Assembly (NCBI RefSeq): GCF_003173715.1
Contig: NZ_CP029550.1
Span: 4,883,501-4,947,500 of the forward strand
DNA: 64,000 nt
Direction: 5' to 3'
DNA from: Methylobacterium durans
Lineage (GTDB): Bacteria > Pseudomonadota > Alphaproteobacteria > Rhizobiales > Beijerinckiaceae
Part shown: in pieces, positions 35,989 to 44,450 of the stretch
Numbering within the stretch: position 1 is the stretch's first letter
Layout: every line of letters begins with the position of its first letter
Translations under genes and position numbers: made by a program
The notes under the pieces: generated by a model
Seen by the model: the letters and a program-made list of their open reading frames with translations, nothing else
Told to the model about the DNA's origin: nothing
The model's database searches: none

Positions 35989-36390
35989 ATGGACGCGTCA
36001 CCGCTGTACGTGAGCCGACGGGTGGCCACCGACGCCGACGTCCATGACATGTCGAGACGTCGCAGGCCAGGAACGCCCGACTCCGGGCCACGGGCGCGCT
36101 CCTCGCGCCGCGCAGCCGGTTCGCGCAGATCCTTGATAAGCCGCGCGCAGGGTGGACGCGCTCATGGGTAACGTCCTTCGCGGCCGGCGCCATACGTGGG
36201 TCGAGGTGCTGCTGAACGACGACATCAAGCGGCGCCGGTTCCCCAGCTGGACGCCAGCCTATTCCGGCGCCTCCGTCTTCCTCGACGGGCTGATCCGGGC
36301 CCTGACCGGACGAGGCGCCCTCGGCCGCATCCATTCGACCTGCGCCGCATGATCCACGCCATCGAGGGGCAGGCGCGAGCCCGGCTTTAA
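35989..36390 (+). pseudogene. BLUF blue-light sensor, degraded by several frameshifts
   Basis: Pieces of a BLUF domain appear in order but in different frames. ATG 35989 starts with SPLYVSRRVATDADVHDM. The next frame carries ARNARLRATGALLAPRSRFA, then QILDKPRA. The third carries VDALMGNVLRGRRHTWVEVL, then RRRFPSWTPAYSG. The R-N-A-R-L-x-x-T-G-x-L-L, F-x-Q-x-L-x-x-x and R-R-F-x-x-W segments are BLUF hallmarks. At least two indels are needed, so it is a true pseudogene. It follows the USP-cytochrome pair by 39 bp and had GAGGAGG before its start. Confidence 0.72.
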
Positions 36391-36433
36391 TGGCCGGGCT
36401 ATATCGAGGCGCCACGACGCACGCGCGGGCCCG

Positions 36434-36646
36434 TCACTCGACAAACCCCCAGCCGGCTTCCAGGGCGCCCATCTCCTCCTCGTTCAGCGGGTCCGGCCAG
36501 TCCATCCTGTTCGGTGCACGCTCCCGGGCTTCCACTGCGCTGGGGCCCGGCCTTTCCGGGACAGATGTGGGCGTCCGACGCGGGAGATTGCGCTTGCGTG
36601 CCACCTGGGTGGTCGCGGTGGTTCCGAAGGATCTCTGTTTGCGCAT
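36434..36646 (-). CDS. Small hypothetical protein
   Basis: A 70-aa basic protein: MRKQRSFGTTATTQVARKRN, with an acidic C-terminus (DPLNEEEMGALEAGWGFVE). Mostly unstructured in appearance. It lies just downstream of USP copy A2 on the same strand only if transcription reads through. No family recognised. Confidence 0.4.
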   Translation of the reverse strand: MRKQRSFGTTATTQVARKRNLPRRTPTSVPERPGPSAVEARERAPNRMDWPDPLNEEEMGALEAGWGFVE

Positions 36647-36663
36647 CGCCGGCCTCCCCGGAC

Positions 36664-37524
36664 TCAGTGCGAGAGGAATAGCGGGGCCGGGCTGACCCTC
36701 AGGAGCGAACGGGTCACGCCGCCGAAGAAGAACTCCCGCGCGCGGGAGTGCCGGTAGGCGCCCATCACGATCATGTCGGCCCGGAACAGCCCGGCCTGGG
36801 TGCGGAGCGTGTCCGCAATACCCCTACCCTTCGGCAGGTCGTTGACGGAGACGTTCACCCCGTGGCGGGTGAGGTGGGGCGCGAACTCGGCCCCGGGCAC
36901 CTCGGCATGGATTTCCGACTCGTCGCCGCACGACACGATCTCGACCGCCTCGGCCGCGCGCAGGAACGGTAACGCGTCGTTGGCGGCCCGCGCCGCCTGC
37001 GCGCTGCCGTCCCAGGCGACGATGATCCGCCGCGCAGCGAAGGCGTCGTGTCCCGGCGGGACGGCGATGACCGGCCGTCCGCTGAGGAACAGCGCCTTCT
37101 CGATCGTCTCGCGGTCGAGGTCGTAGGTCCGCGGTCCCGCGTCCAGCACGGTGAGGTCGTGCAGGCGCGCCAGAGCCGCCAGCCGGCTCACCACCTCCGG
37201 GTAGGGCAGGCTCGGCGTCTCGGTGGTGCAGGCGACGCCGGCCAGCGCCGCCTCGCCCGCCGTGTTGCCGGCAACGGCGCGGGCCATCTCGTCGAGACGC
37301 CGGTCGATGACCGCGACGCCCTCGTTGTCGAAGTCGCCGAGCCAGGCGTCGTCGCCCGAGAGGCGCCAGGAGGCCGACTGCACGGTGAGGTGGGCGCCGG
37401 CGGCCTTGGCCAGCGTCAGGCCATACCCGATGGCCGAGGAGGTAGGGTCGCTTTCGCCCTCGACGGTGGTGCCCACGAGAACGTCGCGGATGGCGGCGAG
37501 CGGGGATGAAGAGCTGTTGGACAT
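36664..37524 (-). CDS. Tandem-domain universal stress protein (family A, copy 2)
   Basis: A 286-aa protein, the same length as copy A1: [40 protein letters not shown], then [20 protein letters not shown] and [12 protein letters not shown]. Both USP domains look complete. An FNR box lies 53 bp before its start, in the region shared with fixL. It is transcribed away from fixL. Confidence 0.9.
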   Translation of the reverse strand: MSNSSSSPLAAIRDVLVGTTVEGESDPTSSAIGYGLTLAKAAGAHLTVQSASWRLSGDDAWLGDFDNEGVAVIDRRLDEMARAVAGNTAGEAALAGVACTTETPSLPYPEVVSRLAALARLHDLTVLDAGPRTYDLDRETIEKALFLSGRPVIAVPPGHDAFAARRIIVAWDGSAQAARAANDALPFLRAAEAVEIVSCGDESEIHAEVPGAEFAPHLTRHGVNVSVNDLPKGRGIADTLRTQAGLFRADMIVMGAYRHSRAREFFFGGVTRSLLRVSPAPLFLSH

Positions 37525-37577
37525 GGGTCGTCTCCGGTCCGGAGCCCCATGGTTTGCTCCCTCTCGGGCGACCGACC

Positions 37578-37591
37578 TTGATCCAGCTCAA
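37578..37591. promoter_or_regulatory. FNR/FixK box between USP A2 and fixL
   Basis: TTGATCCAGCTCAA lies 53 bp from the USP start (minus) and 177 bp from fixL (plus). By distance it serves the USP gene first. Confidence 0.7.
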
Positions 37592-37768
37592 GGGGCATCC
37601 CGGTCGGGCAACTATTCGTGGTCCTTAACATGGAGTAGCTTCGCAAGTGCGAAGTCGAGGCGCCGTGCGGGACTTAAGGCTCCGCTCTTCCGCGACGGTG
37701 CGTCGGTCACGCCGCGGCAGATACCTCGGCCGGAGCGGCTTGGAGTTGTTGCTCCAGAGGTGTGCACG

Positions 37769-39319
37769 ATGACGAGCCCCATCGACGCGCCAGGCATGGA
37801 CCGTGTTGGCGATGGCACATCGACCATTGAAGAGCTCCGGCAGACCCTCGACGAGGTCGGCATCTGCATCTGGTCGCTGGACATCCCGACCGGCCGGGCC
37901 ACGGTCTCCCCGACCTGCGCCCGCCTCTTCGGCGTGCCAGCCGAGCAACTGACCTCCTTCGCCGCCTCCCAGGCGCTCGTGCATCCGGAGGACCGCCGAA
38001 CCCGGGCGGAAGCAATCCGGCGGGTATTGCGGGAGGGCGGCAGCTACGAGGTCGACTACCGCGTCGTGCGGCCCGACGGGCATGTCTGCTGGCTGCGCTC
38101 ACGCGGCCGGGTGCAACTCGACCCGGAGGGCCAGCCCTTCCGGCATCGCGGGGTCGTGCTCAGCATCGACGAGCAGAAGCGGGCCGAGGTGGATCTCCGC
38201 GCCCGCGAGGCGCACCTGCAGTCCATCCTCGACACCGTGCCCGAGGCCATGGTCGTCATCGACGAGGCCGGACTCATCCACTCGTTCAGCGCGGCGGCCG
38301 AACGCCTCTTCGGCTACGCGGCCGCCGAGGCGGTCGGGGAAAACGTCCGGATCCTGATGCCCGAGCCGATGCGGGGCGAGCACGACGGCTACCTCGACCG
38401 CTACCGGCGGACGCGGGAGCGGCGCATCATCGGTACCAACAGGGTCGTGACGGGCCAGCGGCGGGACGGCTCGACCTTCCCGATGGAGCTTGCCATCGGC
38501 GAGATGCGCTCGGGCGAGCAGGTTTACTTCACCGGCTTCATCAACGACCTGACCGAACGTCAGCACACCCAGGCCCGTCTTCAGGAGCTCCAGTCCGAGC
38601 TCGTGCACGTCTCCCGGCTGAGTGCGATGGGCGAGATGGCCTCGACGCTCGCCCACGAGCTGAACCAGCCGCTCGGCGCCATCGCCAACTACGCCAAGGG
38701 CTGCCGCCGCATGCTCGACGGGACTGACCCAGCGGCCATCCCGAGAGTGAAGGACGTTCTTGACAAGACGGCCGAGCAGGCGCTGCGGGCCGGTCAGATC
38801 ATCCGGCGGCTGCGCGAGTTCGTCGCCCGCGGCGAGACGGAGAAGCGGGTGGAGCCGGTCGCGCGGCTGATCGAGGAGGCCAGCGCCCTCGCCCTCGTTG
38901 GCGCCCGCGAGCAGGGAGTCACGGCGCGTGTCGCGCTCGCCCCGAACACAAACTCGGTCCTGGCCGACCGGGTGCAGGTGCAACAGGTCCTGGTCAACCT
39001 GATGCGCAACGCCCGCGAGGCCATGCAGCACAGCGAGCGGAGGGACCTGACCGTCGAGGCGCGGCCGGTCTCGCCGGACTTCACAGAGATCACGGTGTCG
39101 GACACGGGGCCGGGCATCGCAGAGGCGGTGGCGGAGCGGCTGTTCCAGCCCTTCGTGACCACCAAGCAGAGCGGAATGGGCGTCGGGCTCTCGATCTGCC
39201 GGACCATCGTCGAGGCGCATGGCGGCCGCCTGTGGGTCGAGCGCAACGACGCCGGCGGGGCAACCTTCCGGCTGACGCTGCCAGCCGCGCACAACGGAGA
39301 CCTGAACCATGGCGGCTAG
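37769..39319 (+). CDS. fixL: Oxygen-sensing histidine kinase FixL
   Basis: A 516-aa cytosolic sensor. PAS 1 spans about residues 21-140 (without heme motifs). PAS 2, about 150-265, is the heme domain: [20 protein letters not shown], then a heme-ligand His205 in [10 protein letters not shown], and R225 in [20 protein letters not shown], equivalent to the Arg that senses bound O2 in rhizobial FixL. The kinase follows: [20 protein letters not shown] (His296), [10 protein letters not shown] (N box), DTGPGIAEA and [13 protein letters not shown]. No membrane helix is present, as in Bradyrhizobium FixL. Low oxygen should switch on phosphorylation of FixJ, encoded next with an 11-bp overlap. Confidence 0.93.
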   Translation: MTSPIDAPGMDRVGDGTSTIEELRQTLDEVGICIWSLDIPTGRATVSPTCARLFGVPAEQLTSFAASQALVHPEDRRTRAEAIRRVLREGGSYEVDYRVVRPDGHVCWLRSRGRVQLDPEGQPFRHRGVVLSIDEQKRAEVDLRAREAHLQSILDTVPEAMVVIDEAGLIHSFSAAAERLFGYAAAEAVGENVRILMPEPMRGEHDGYLDRYRRTRERRIIGTNRVVTGQRRDGSTFPMELAIGEMRSGEQVYFTGFINDLTERQHTQARLQELQSELVHVSRLSAMGEMASTLAHELNQPLGAIANYAKGCRRMLDGTDPAAIPRVKDVLDKTAEQALRAGQIIRRLREFVARGETEKRVEPVARLIEEASALALVGAREQGVTARVALAPNTNSVLADRVQVQQVLVNLMRNAREAMQHSERRDLTVEARPVSPDFTEITVSDTGPGIAEAVAERLFQPFVTTKQSGMGVGLSICRTIVEAHGGRLWVERNDAGGATFRLTLPAAHNGDLNHGG

Positions 39320-39917
39320 CCTCGTGCATGTGGTGGACGACGACCCCGCAATGCGGGACTCGATCGCCTTCCTCCTCGACACGGCCGGCTTCGACGTGCG
39401 GGTCTACGAGGCCGGGACAGACCTGCTCGACCGGCTCCCGAAGCCGGCATCGGGATGCGTCCTGACTGACATCCGGATGCCCGGCATCGACGGGCTGGAA
39501 CTGCTCCGCCGCTGGCGGGCGGCGGGCCACACGCTACCGGTGGTGGTGATGACCGGCCACGGAGACGTGCCGCTCGCGGTGGAGGCGATGAAGCTCGGCG
39601 CCTGCGACTTCATCGAGAAGCCGTTCGACGACGAGGCACTTCTTCAGGCTCTCCGGTCGGCCCTGAAACGCAGCGGCGCGGCCCAGGCCGCGGACCCGAC
39701 GCTGCGAGATTTCGTGCGCCGGGTCGGCACCCTGAGCGAGCGCGAACGACAGGTGCTGGACCAACTGGTCGCCGGCGGCACCAGTAAGGAAATCGGGCGC
39801 GCGCTCAACATCAGCCCGCGCACGGTCGAGATCTACCGGGCGAAGCTCATGGCCAAGACGCAGGCCGGCAACCTGCAGGAACTGGTTCGTTGGGCGGTGT
39901 TGGCTGGCATTGCGTGA
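39309..39917 (+). CDS. fixJ: Response regulator FixJ
   Basis: A 202-aa regulator. Receiver: [20 protein letters not shown] (acidic triad), [19 protein letters not shown] (phospho-Asp54), [10 protein letters not shown], and the conserved Lys in [13 protein letters not shown] LuxR-type helix-turn-helix closes it: [20 protein letters not shown], then [23 protein letters not shown] 39309 overlaps the fixL stop. Phosphorylated FixJ is known to activate fixK genes, and a FixJ-like box lies before fixK at 42228. Confidence 0.93.
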   Translation: MAASLVHVVDDDPAMRDSIAFLLDTAGFDVRVYEAGTDLLDRLPKPASGCVLTDIRMPGIDGLELLRRWRAAGHTLPVVVMTGHGDVPLAVEAMKLGACDFIEKPFDDEALLQALRSALKRSGAAQAADPTLRDFVRRVGTLSERERQVLDQLVAGGTSKEIGRALNISPRTVEIYRAKLMAKTQAGNLQELVRWAVLAGIA

Positions 39918-39925
39918 GGCGGGCT

Positions 39926-39939
39926 TGAGGTAGGTCAAG
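39926..39939. promoter_or_regulatory. FNR/FixK box before the single-domain receiver gene
   Basis: TTGAGGTAGGTCAA lies 68 bp before the start of the receiver gene at 40008 and directly after the fixJ stop. Confidence 0.65.
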
Positions 39940-40007
39940 GCGACAGCCGGAGGCTTCCTGCAACATGACGGCATCCAACCTTTGAGTACCGCGCCCCGGC
40001 GACCGTC

Positions 40008-40469
40008 ATGCCGTCAGCCCCTTCGAACCTCATCTACGTCGTGGACGACGACCTGGCCGTCCTGCACTCCACCCGCTTCCTGTTTGAGAGCGAGGGCCAT
40101 CGCGTCGAGACCTTCGCGGGCGGACAGGAGCTGCTTGCGGCCTTCCCCGGTCCGGCCCCGGCCTTCGTGCTGCTCGACCAGGTCATGCCCGGCATGGAAG
40201 GGCTGGAGGTATACGCCCGGCTGCGAGACCTCGATGCCCATGTCCCGGTGGTCCTCATCACCGGTCATCCTGACCCGAGCATCCGGACGCGGGCTCGCGC
40301 CGCCGGCGTTCCCCTGGTCGAGAAGCCGCTCGCATTCGACGCGCTGCTCGGCATGCTCGCCAGCGACGGAGCCGCTACAGGGTTCATCCCTTCAGGCTTG
40401 AGGAACAGCCCGCCGCGGGACTTCGCGGGCGCGGCGGCTCGCGCGGATCGGCCCCGGGGCGCTCCGTAA
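40008..40469 (+). CDS. Single-domain FixJ-like receiver
   Basis: A 153-aa protein that is only a receiver plus a tail. NLIYVVDDDLAVLHSTRFLF gives the acidic triad, FVLLDQVMPGMEGLEVYARL the phospho-Asp57, VVLITGHPDPS the switch Thr and LVEKPLAFDALL the Lys. It lacks the LuxR output of FixJ. In rhizobia a comparable stand-alone receiver (FixT-like in effect, though not homologous) can dampen FixLJ. Here it may act as a phosphate sink for FixL. The FNR box suggests a negative feedback loop. This role is inference. Confidence 0.85.
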   Translation: MPSAPSNLIYVVDDDLAVLHSTRFLFESEGHRVETFAGGQELLAAFPGPAPAFVLLDQVMPGMEGLEVYARLRDLDAHVPVVLITGHPDPSIRTRARAAGVPLVEKPLAFDALLGMLASDGAATGFIPSGLRNSPPRDFAGAAARADRPRGAP

Positions 40470-40566
40470 GGGGTATGGCGTGCGCCTTCCCCGGTCCGGC
40501 TGAGCCGAGATGCTGACAGGCGGGGCGACCGCGGCCTTGATCTGGCTCCACCCGAACGAGGCCACA

Positions 40567-40839
40567 TCAGGCCCAGTGCCGGGAATATTTCGGCGCCAGG
40601 GTCTCGCAGGGATGGTGGAAGAGGTAGTAGCCGAACGCCGCGGTGGCCTCCCGCGCCGGGGCAGGCTGAAAGCCGAACGGTAGACTCTCGTCCTCGCGCA
40701 CGCTCGCGCCGAAATCCCACGCGCCCGGTCGGACGAAGTACGGGACCAGCATAGTGTCGCGGACGGCGCAGCATACCCCCGGCTGAAGCCGGTGCTGGAA
40801 CACTCGGTAGAGGGTCGGTGGAGGCCGGTTGAACGGCAT
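40567..40839 (-). CDS. Hypothetical protein
   Basis: A 90-aa protein from ATG 40839: MPFNRPPPTLYRVFQHRLQP, then GVCCAVRDTMLVPYFVRPGA and FGYYLFHHPCETLAPKYSRH. It has aromatic-rich sections and three Cys. No family recognised; composition looks coding. No FNR box is close upstream. Confidence 0.5.
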   Translation of the reverse strand: MPFNRPPPTLYRVFQHRLQPGVCCAVRDTMLVPYFVRPGAWDFGASVREDESLPFGFQPAPAREATAAFGYYLFHHPCETLAPKYSRHWA

Positions 40840-40919
40840 CGGGCCTGTCCTGGAATCGCCGTGTCGGGTTCTATCGTGAGGCGGGAGCCGGGGCCGTAAT
40901 CGGTCTTGGCGAGGAGGCG

Positions 40920-41234
40920 TCAGGCCGCCTGGGCGAAGGCCATTTCGGTGACGTCGTGCGACAGGGTCGTCGCCTCCTGGTAATCGGCCACGCCCTTGGT
41001 CAGGAAGGCGACCTGGAGCTCGACGGCGTCCATGAGCGAGCCGCACCCGGCAAGGGCCGCGAGATGGTCCGCCTGGGCCTGAAGGCGGTGGCCCGTGAAC
41101 CGTAACGTCTCCGCGGCGAGGCGCAGCGGCAGGTCGACCGCGAAAGCGCGCCAGGTGCCGATACCGGTCTTGATGGCCTCGGTCGGGTTGGTGGGGGCTG
41201 AGGCTTGGATATGCGTCGTGCGCTCGGAATGCAT
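40920..41234 (-). CDS. Phasin family protein
   Basis: A 104-aa helical protein that fits phasins: GIGTWRAFAVDLPLRLAAET, then LMDAVELQVAFLTKGVADYQ. Phasins coat polyhydroxybutyrate granules and can act as general chaperones. It is shorter at the N-terminus than many. An FNR-type box lies 55 bp before ATG 41234. Storage polymer proteins under oxygen control are known in rhizobia. Confidence 0.75.
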   Translation of the reverse strand: MHSERTTHIQASAPTNPTEAIKTGIGTWRAFAVDLPLRLAAETLRFTGHRLQAQADHLAALAGCGSLMDAVELQVAFLTKGVADYQEATTLSHDVTEMAFAQAA

Positions 41235-41289
41235 GGGGATCCCCTCTCTCCGAATGCAGGAATCAAAGAACGCTGCGGATTGCTCGGCC

Positions 41290-41303
41290 TTGATCCAGAT
41301 AAA
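41290..41303. promoter_or_regulatory. FNR/FixK box, imperfect, before the phasin gene
   Basis: TTGATCCAGATAAA lies 55 bp before the phasin start. The right half is imperfect (ATAAA in place of ATCAA), with ATCAA four bases further. Confidence 0.5.
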
Positions 41304-41400
41304 TCAAGCAAATGTGCGGGTCAGTACACAAATATTACAAGTATCTCAGTAAATTGCCAAGCCAGCTCAAGCAAGGAGCGTGGTGACGCGCTCGAACGTC

Positions 41401-41414
41401 TTGAGCCAGATCAA
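41401..41414. promoter_or_regulatory. FNR/FixK box before the SPW protein
   Basis: TTGAGCCAGATCAA, a near-perfect inverted repeat, lies 116 bp before ATG 41531. Confidence 0.7.
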
Positions 41415-41530
41415 TGCTCCGCTCTCCAGGTACGGAATCTTGGCCCATCGAAGGCGGCAGGCCGTCTGCTGCTCAAGCCTGGCGCCCGGTGCTTCCAGCC
41501 TCCGGGCCCTCCGCACGTAAGGAGATGCCG

Positions 41531-41899
41531 ATGCGCACCATCGAGAACCGGACCGAGGACATGGTCCTGAACGGCCTCAACATCATCCTCGGCCTCATCC
41601 TGTTCGTGACGCCCTGGTACCTGGAGCTCGGCAGCGAAGCCGCCGCAACGCGCAACGCCCTCGTCTGCGGCGGGACCATCGCGCTCATAGCCCTACTGGC
41701 GATTAGCAAGTCCTACGACTGGGAGGAGTACCTCAACCTCGCCATCGGCCTCTGGGTGGCGGCCGCCCCCTGGGTGCTCGGCTTCGCGACCATCCAGTAC
41801 GCCATGTGGATCCACGTCGCGGTCGGGCTCGCCGTGGCCGCCCTGGCCGCGTACGAGCTCTGGCGGCTCTACGTGTCGCCTGAGGCTCGCTCCGTCTGA
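41531..41899 (+). CDS. SPW-repeat-like membrane protein
   Basis: A 122-aa membrane protein with four helices: MVLNGLNIILGLILFVTPWY, LVCGGTIALIALLAISKSYD, YLNLAIGLWVAAAPWVLGFA and IHVAVGLAVAALAAYELWRL. The (T/S/A)-PW-x-L repeat after helices 1 and 3 (FVTPWYLEL and AAPWVLGF) is the SPW signature. Function unknown. GGAG lies six bases before ATG 41531, which favours it over 41525. Confidence 0.78.
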   Translation: MRTIENRTEDMVLNGLNIILGLILFVTPWYLELGSEAAATRNALVCGGTIALIALLAISKSYDWEEYLNLAIGLWVAAAPWVLGFATIQYAMWIHVAVGLAVAALAAYELWRLYVSPEARSV

Positions 41900-41987
41900 G
41901 GCGCCATCCACCGCCAGTGCGGCCGCGCCGGAGCCTTGTCCGGCGCGGCTTTCCCGGGGCTGCCATGCCCATATCCGGAGCGGCGCC

Positions 41988-42212
41988 ATGCCCTTCGACC
42001 CCGTCGCGCTCGCCGTCGCCGCGTCGTTCACCGCCGGCTGCGTGTCTATCCATGCCCTGCGTCGCCATGCCGATGCCGTCACGCTCGTCCTCGGTCTCCT
42101 GGCGTACGGGCTCGCCACCGCGCTGGGCTCGCTGCTCGCCGGCCACCATGGTCTCGTCGTACTGCCCGACCCCGTGCACACGTGGGGGCTCGTGGCGGCC
42201 GCGAACATCTGA
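41988..42212 (+). CDS. Small two-helix membrane protein (paralog of 26273-26488)
   Basis: A 74-aa protein with two helices (VALAVAASFTAGCVSIHALR and LVLGLLAYGLATALGSLLAG). It shares FTAGCVSIHALRRHADAVT with the paralog at 26273-26488. It lies downstream of the SPW gene on the same strand and may share its promoter. Function unknown. Confidence 0.65.
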   Translation: MPFDPVALAVAASFTAGCVSIHALRRHADAVTLVLGLLAYGLATALGSLLAGHHGLVVLPDPVHTWGLVAAANI

Positions 42213-42227
42213 GCGCCGGGGCGTCCA

Positions 42228-42245
42228 TACGTAGTTGCCCTTACG
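42228..42245 (+). promoter_or_regulatory. FixJ-like binding site before fixK
   Basis: TACGTAGTTGCCCTTACG resembles the FixJ site of rhizobial fixK promoters (TACGTAGTTTCCC type). It lies about 90 bp before ATG 42334, a place where activators sit. No TTGA-N6-TCAA box is present here, so fixK itself seems under FixJ rather than its own control. Confidence 0.6.
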
Positions 42246-42333
42246 CGGATCTACTTAAGAGAACGCCCGGAATTTCGCGGCCTGCTCAGCGCGGCCAGTC
42301 TCCCTTCATCCAGTACGGGTGAGGAGCGAAGCG

Positions 42334-43026
42334 ATGACCACCGGGTTCTCCGAACCGAATTTCTCGCACGTCGCGGCTGGCCATGCCGTTCCTGTCCAGG
42401 GCCCACTCGGGAGCGTCCTGTTCGCGGGGTGTCCCGACCTGATCGGCACGCCCTTCTCCTACGCTCGGGAGGAGGAGATCTACGGCGAGGGCGAGGACGC
42501 CGAGTTCGTCTATAAGGTCGTCAGCGGCGCGGTGCGCACACACAAGGTCCTGAGCGACGGCCGCCGCCAGATCACCGGCTTCCACCTGCCCGGTGACCTG
42601 TTCGGGTTCGAGCAGGACGAGACCCACCGGCACTCCGCCGAGGCCCTCTCCGACACCAAGCTGCTGATCTTCCGGCGGCGCCAGGTCGAGCGCGCCGCCA
42701 ACCACCGGGCCGAGGTCGCCTGCCAGCTCTGGGGCATGGCCACGAAGAGCCTGCGCCTCGCCCAAGACCTCACGCTCCTGCTCGGGCGCCGTTCGGCCCA
42801 GGAGCGCGTCGCCTCCTTTCTGATGGAGGTCGACGAGCGTCTCGGGGGCAACGGGACCTTCACCTTGCCCATGACCCGGCGCGACATCGCCGACTATCTC
42901 GGGCTGACCATCGAGACCGTGTCGCGCACCCTCTCGCAACTGTCGGATGAGGGGGCTCTGCAGCGTGTCGGCGGTCGGCAAATCAGCCTGCGCCGCGCTC
43001 ACCTCCGCCGCTTGGTCGAGGACTGA
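42334..43026 (+). CDS. fixK: Crp/Fnr-family regulator FixK
   Basis: A 230-aa Crp/Fnr protein with the FixK layout. The nucleotide-binding-like barrel (AEFVYKVVSGAVRTHKVLSD, then ITGFHLPGDLFGFEQDETHR) lacks the FNR N-terminal cysteine cluster. The HTH reads MTRRDIADYLGLTIETVSRT, whose E-x-x-S-R is the set that reads TTGAT half-sites in FNR/FixK proteins. ATG 42334 has GGAGCGAAG upstream; GTG 42319 is an alternative. It is very likely the regulator of the fifteen TTGA-type boxes in this region. Confidence 0.88.
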   Translation: MTTGFSEPNFSHVAAGHAVPVQGPLGSVLFAGCPDLIGTPFSYAREEEIYGEGEDAEFVYKVVSGAVRTHKVLSDGRRQITGFHLPGDLFGFEQDETHRHSAEALSDTKLLIFRRRQVERAANHRAEVACQLWGMATKSLRLAQDLTLLLGRRSAQERVASFLMEVDERLGGNGTFTLPMTRRDIADYLGLTIETVSRTLSQLSDEGALQRVGGRQISLRRAHLRRLVED

Positions 43027-43146
43027 GCCGGCCCCGCCCTGCCTTCGCGTCAACCACGCTTCCCTGACGATCTAGTGAGCATCGCAGGACCGGGCGGCGA
43101 GCGACGGCTCACGCGCAAGGACGGAAGCCCTACTGAGGAGCCTCCG

Positions 43147-43350
43147 ATGCCCCATGTCACCGCAGCCTTGCTGGTGCTGTGCGCTCCGGCCTGGGCGGCC
43201 CCGGCGCATCGCCAGCCCACGCCCGATTCCGTCCAGTCAGGGACAGAGACCGCGCCTGCCGGACGCGCGGACGCAGCGACCGACCCAACCAAGCCGAACA
43301 AGGGCGCAGGGGCAGCGACGTGCGGAGCCGGGACTGGGACCGGAAAGTGA
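43147..43350 (+). CDS. Small exported protein
   Basis: A 67-aa protein with a short signal peptide (MPHVTAALLVLCAPAWAAPA) and a Pro/Thr/Gly/Ala-rich mature part. GAGGAGCCTCC precedes ATG 43147. It lies between fixK and USP A3. Low sequence complexity; family unknown. Confidence 0.4.
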   Translation: MPHVTAALLVLCAPAWAAPAHRQPTPDSVQSGTETAPAGRADAATDPTKPNKGAGAATCGAGTGTGK

Positions 43351-43425
43351 AGAAGTCGCTCGGCGGCGTCTGCAGAGGCTGCTGAGGGGATGTTCCTGTG
43401 CCGTGATGCTTCTGCGGCCCCGTGG

Positions 43426-44285
43426 TCAGTGGGCGAGGAACAGCGGCACCGCACTCCGGACCAGGAGCGACTGGGTCACACCGCCGAGGAACCATTCCTG
43501 AAGGCGGGAATGTCGGTAGGCGCCCATCACCAACATGTCTGCGCGGAACAGGCTGACCTGGTTCCTGAGCGTCTCCGCGACGTCCCCGACGACGGAAATG
43601 TCGTTCACCGACACGTTCACGCCGTGGCGCGCAAGGTGCGGCGCGAACTCGGCTCCGGCGACCGACCTCGACAGGTCCTTCTCGCCGACCACCGACACGA
43701 TTTCGATCGCCTCGGCCGCGCGCAGGAACGGCAGCGCATCGTTGGTGGCCCGCGCCGCCTGCGCGCTGCCGTCCCAGGCGACGATGATCCGCCGCGCAGC
43801 GAAGGCGTCGTGTCCCGGTGGGACCACGATGAGCGGTCGCCCGCTCCGGAAGAGGACCCCGTCGATCAGGTCTCGATCGAGGTCGACCTCGCGCGCTTCC
43901 GCATCCAGGATGGTGAGGTCGGCGAGCCGTGCGCGTGCGGTGAGCCGCCCGATCAGGTCCGCATAGGCCAGCATTGGCGCCTCGGTCGTGCAGGTCACGC
44001 CGGCGCTGGCGGCATCCGCCGCGGCGCGTTCGGCGGCGATCTGCGCGAGCCCGCGCAAGCGCCGGTTCTCGTCCGCGACGAGGTCATTGATGAACCCCAG
44101 GCCGCGCCGGCGACCACAGTCAGGCGCCGGGCCGCGGATTGGACGGTCAGGTGTGAGCCGGCCGTGCCGGCGAGCGCCAAGCTGTAGGCAAGCGCACTCG
44201 CGGCTTCGTCGTCGCGTCCCTCCTCGGTGATGCCGACGAAGATGTCGCTGATCGCAGCCAGCGGGGCTGAGGACGGGCTGGTCAT
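43426..44285 (-). pseudogene. Tandem-domain universal stress protein (family A, copy 3), one-base deletion
   Basis: The N-terminal part from ATG 44285 reads SSAPLAAISDIFVGITEEGR up to LTVVAGAAW. The rest, from LGFINDLVADENRRLRGLAQ to SLLVRSAVPLFLAH, is in another frame. The switch is near 44100-44120. The span is 860 bp, exactly one base shorter than the intact 861-bp copies A1 and A2, so one base was lost. An FNR box lies 56 bp upstream. It is either a young pseudogene or a sequencing error. Confidence 0.85.
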
Positions 44286-44341
44286 GGAGGGCTCCAGATG
44301 GCTCTGCTGGCCCCAGTCTCGCGTCGCGGGAGCCGCACGCG

Positions 44342-44355
44342 TTGATCCAGCGCAA
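44342..44355. promoter_or_regulatory. FNR/FixK box before USP A3
   Basis: TTGATCCAGCGCAA, identical to the box at 32752, lies 56 bp before ATG 44285. Confidence 0.7.
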
Positions 44356-44450
44356 GTCCGCTGCAGGCGGACGATGGGCTTCGTTTGCAGATCCGGCCGC
44401 GCGACCGGCCTGGCGTGCGGAGCGAGCACAATCCCCGTCGTGGGCTGCCG

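Noticed and set aside
38099..39382. 427-residue minus-strand frame across fixL
   Set aside because: Antisense to FixL motifs, His/Arg/Gly-rich, with no domain.
40537..40550. TTGATCTGGCTCCA, another possible FNR box
   Set aside because: The right half (CTCCA) is poor, and no gene start lies within 200 bp in a fitting direction; the flanking genes end here or start too far away.
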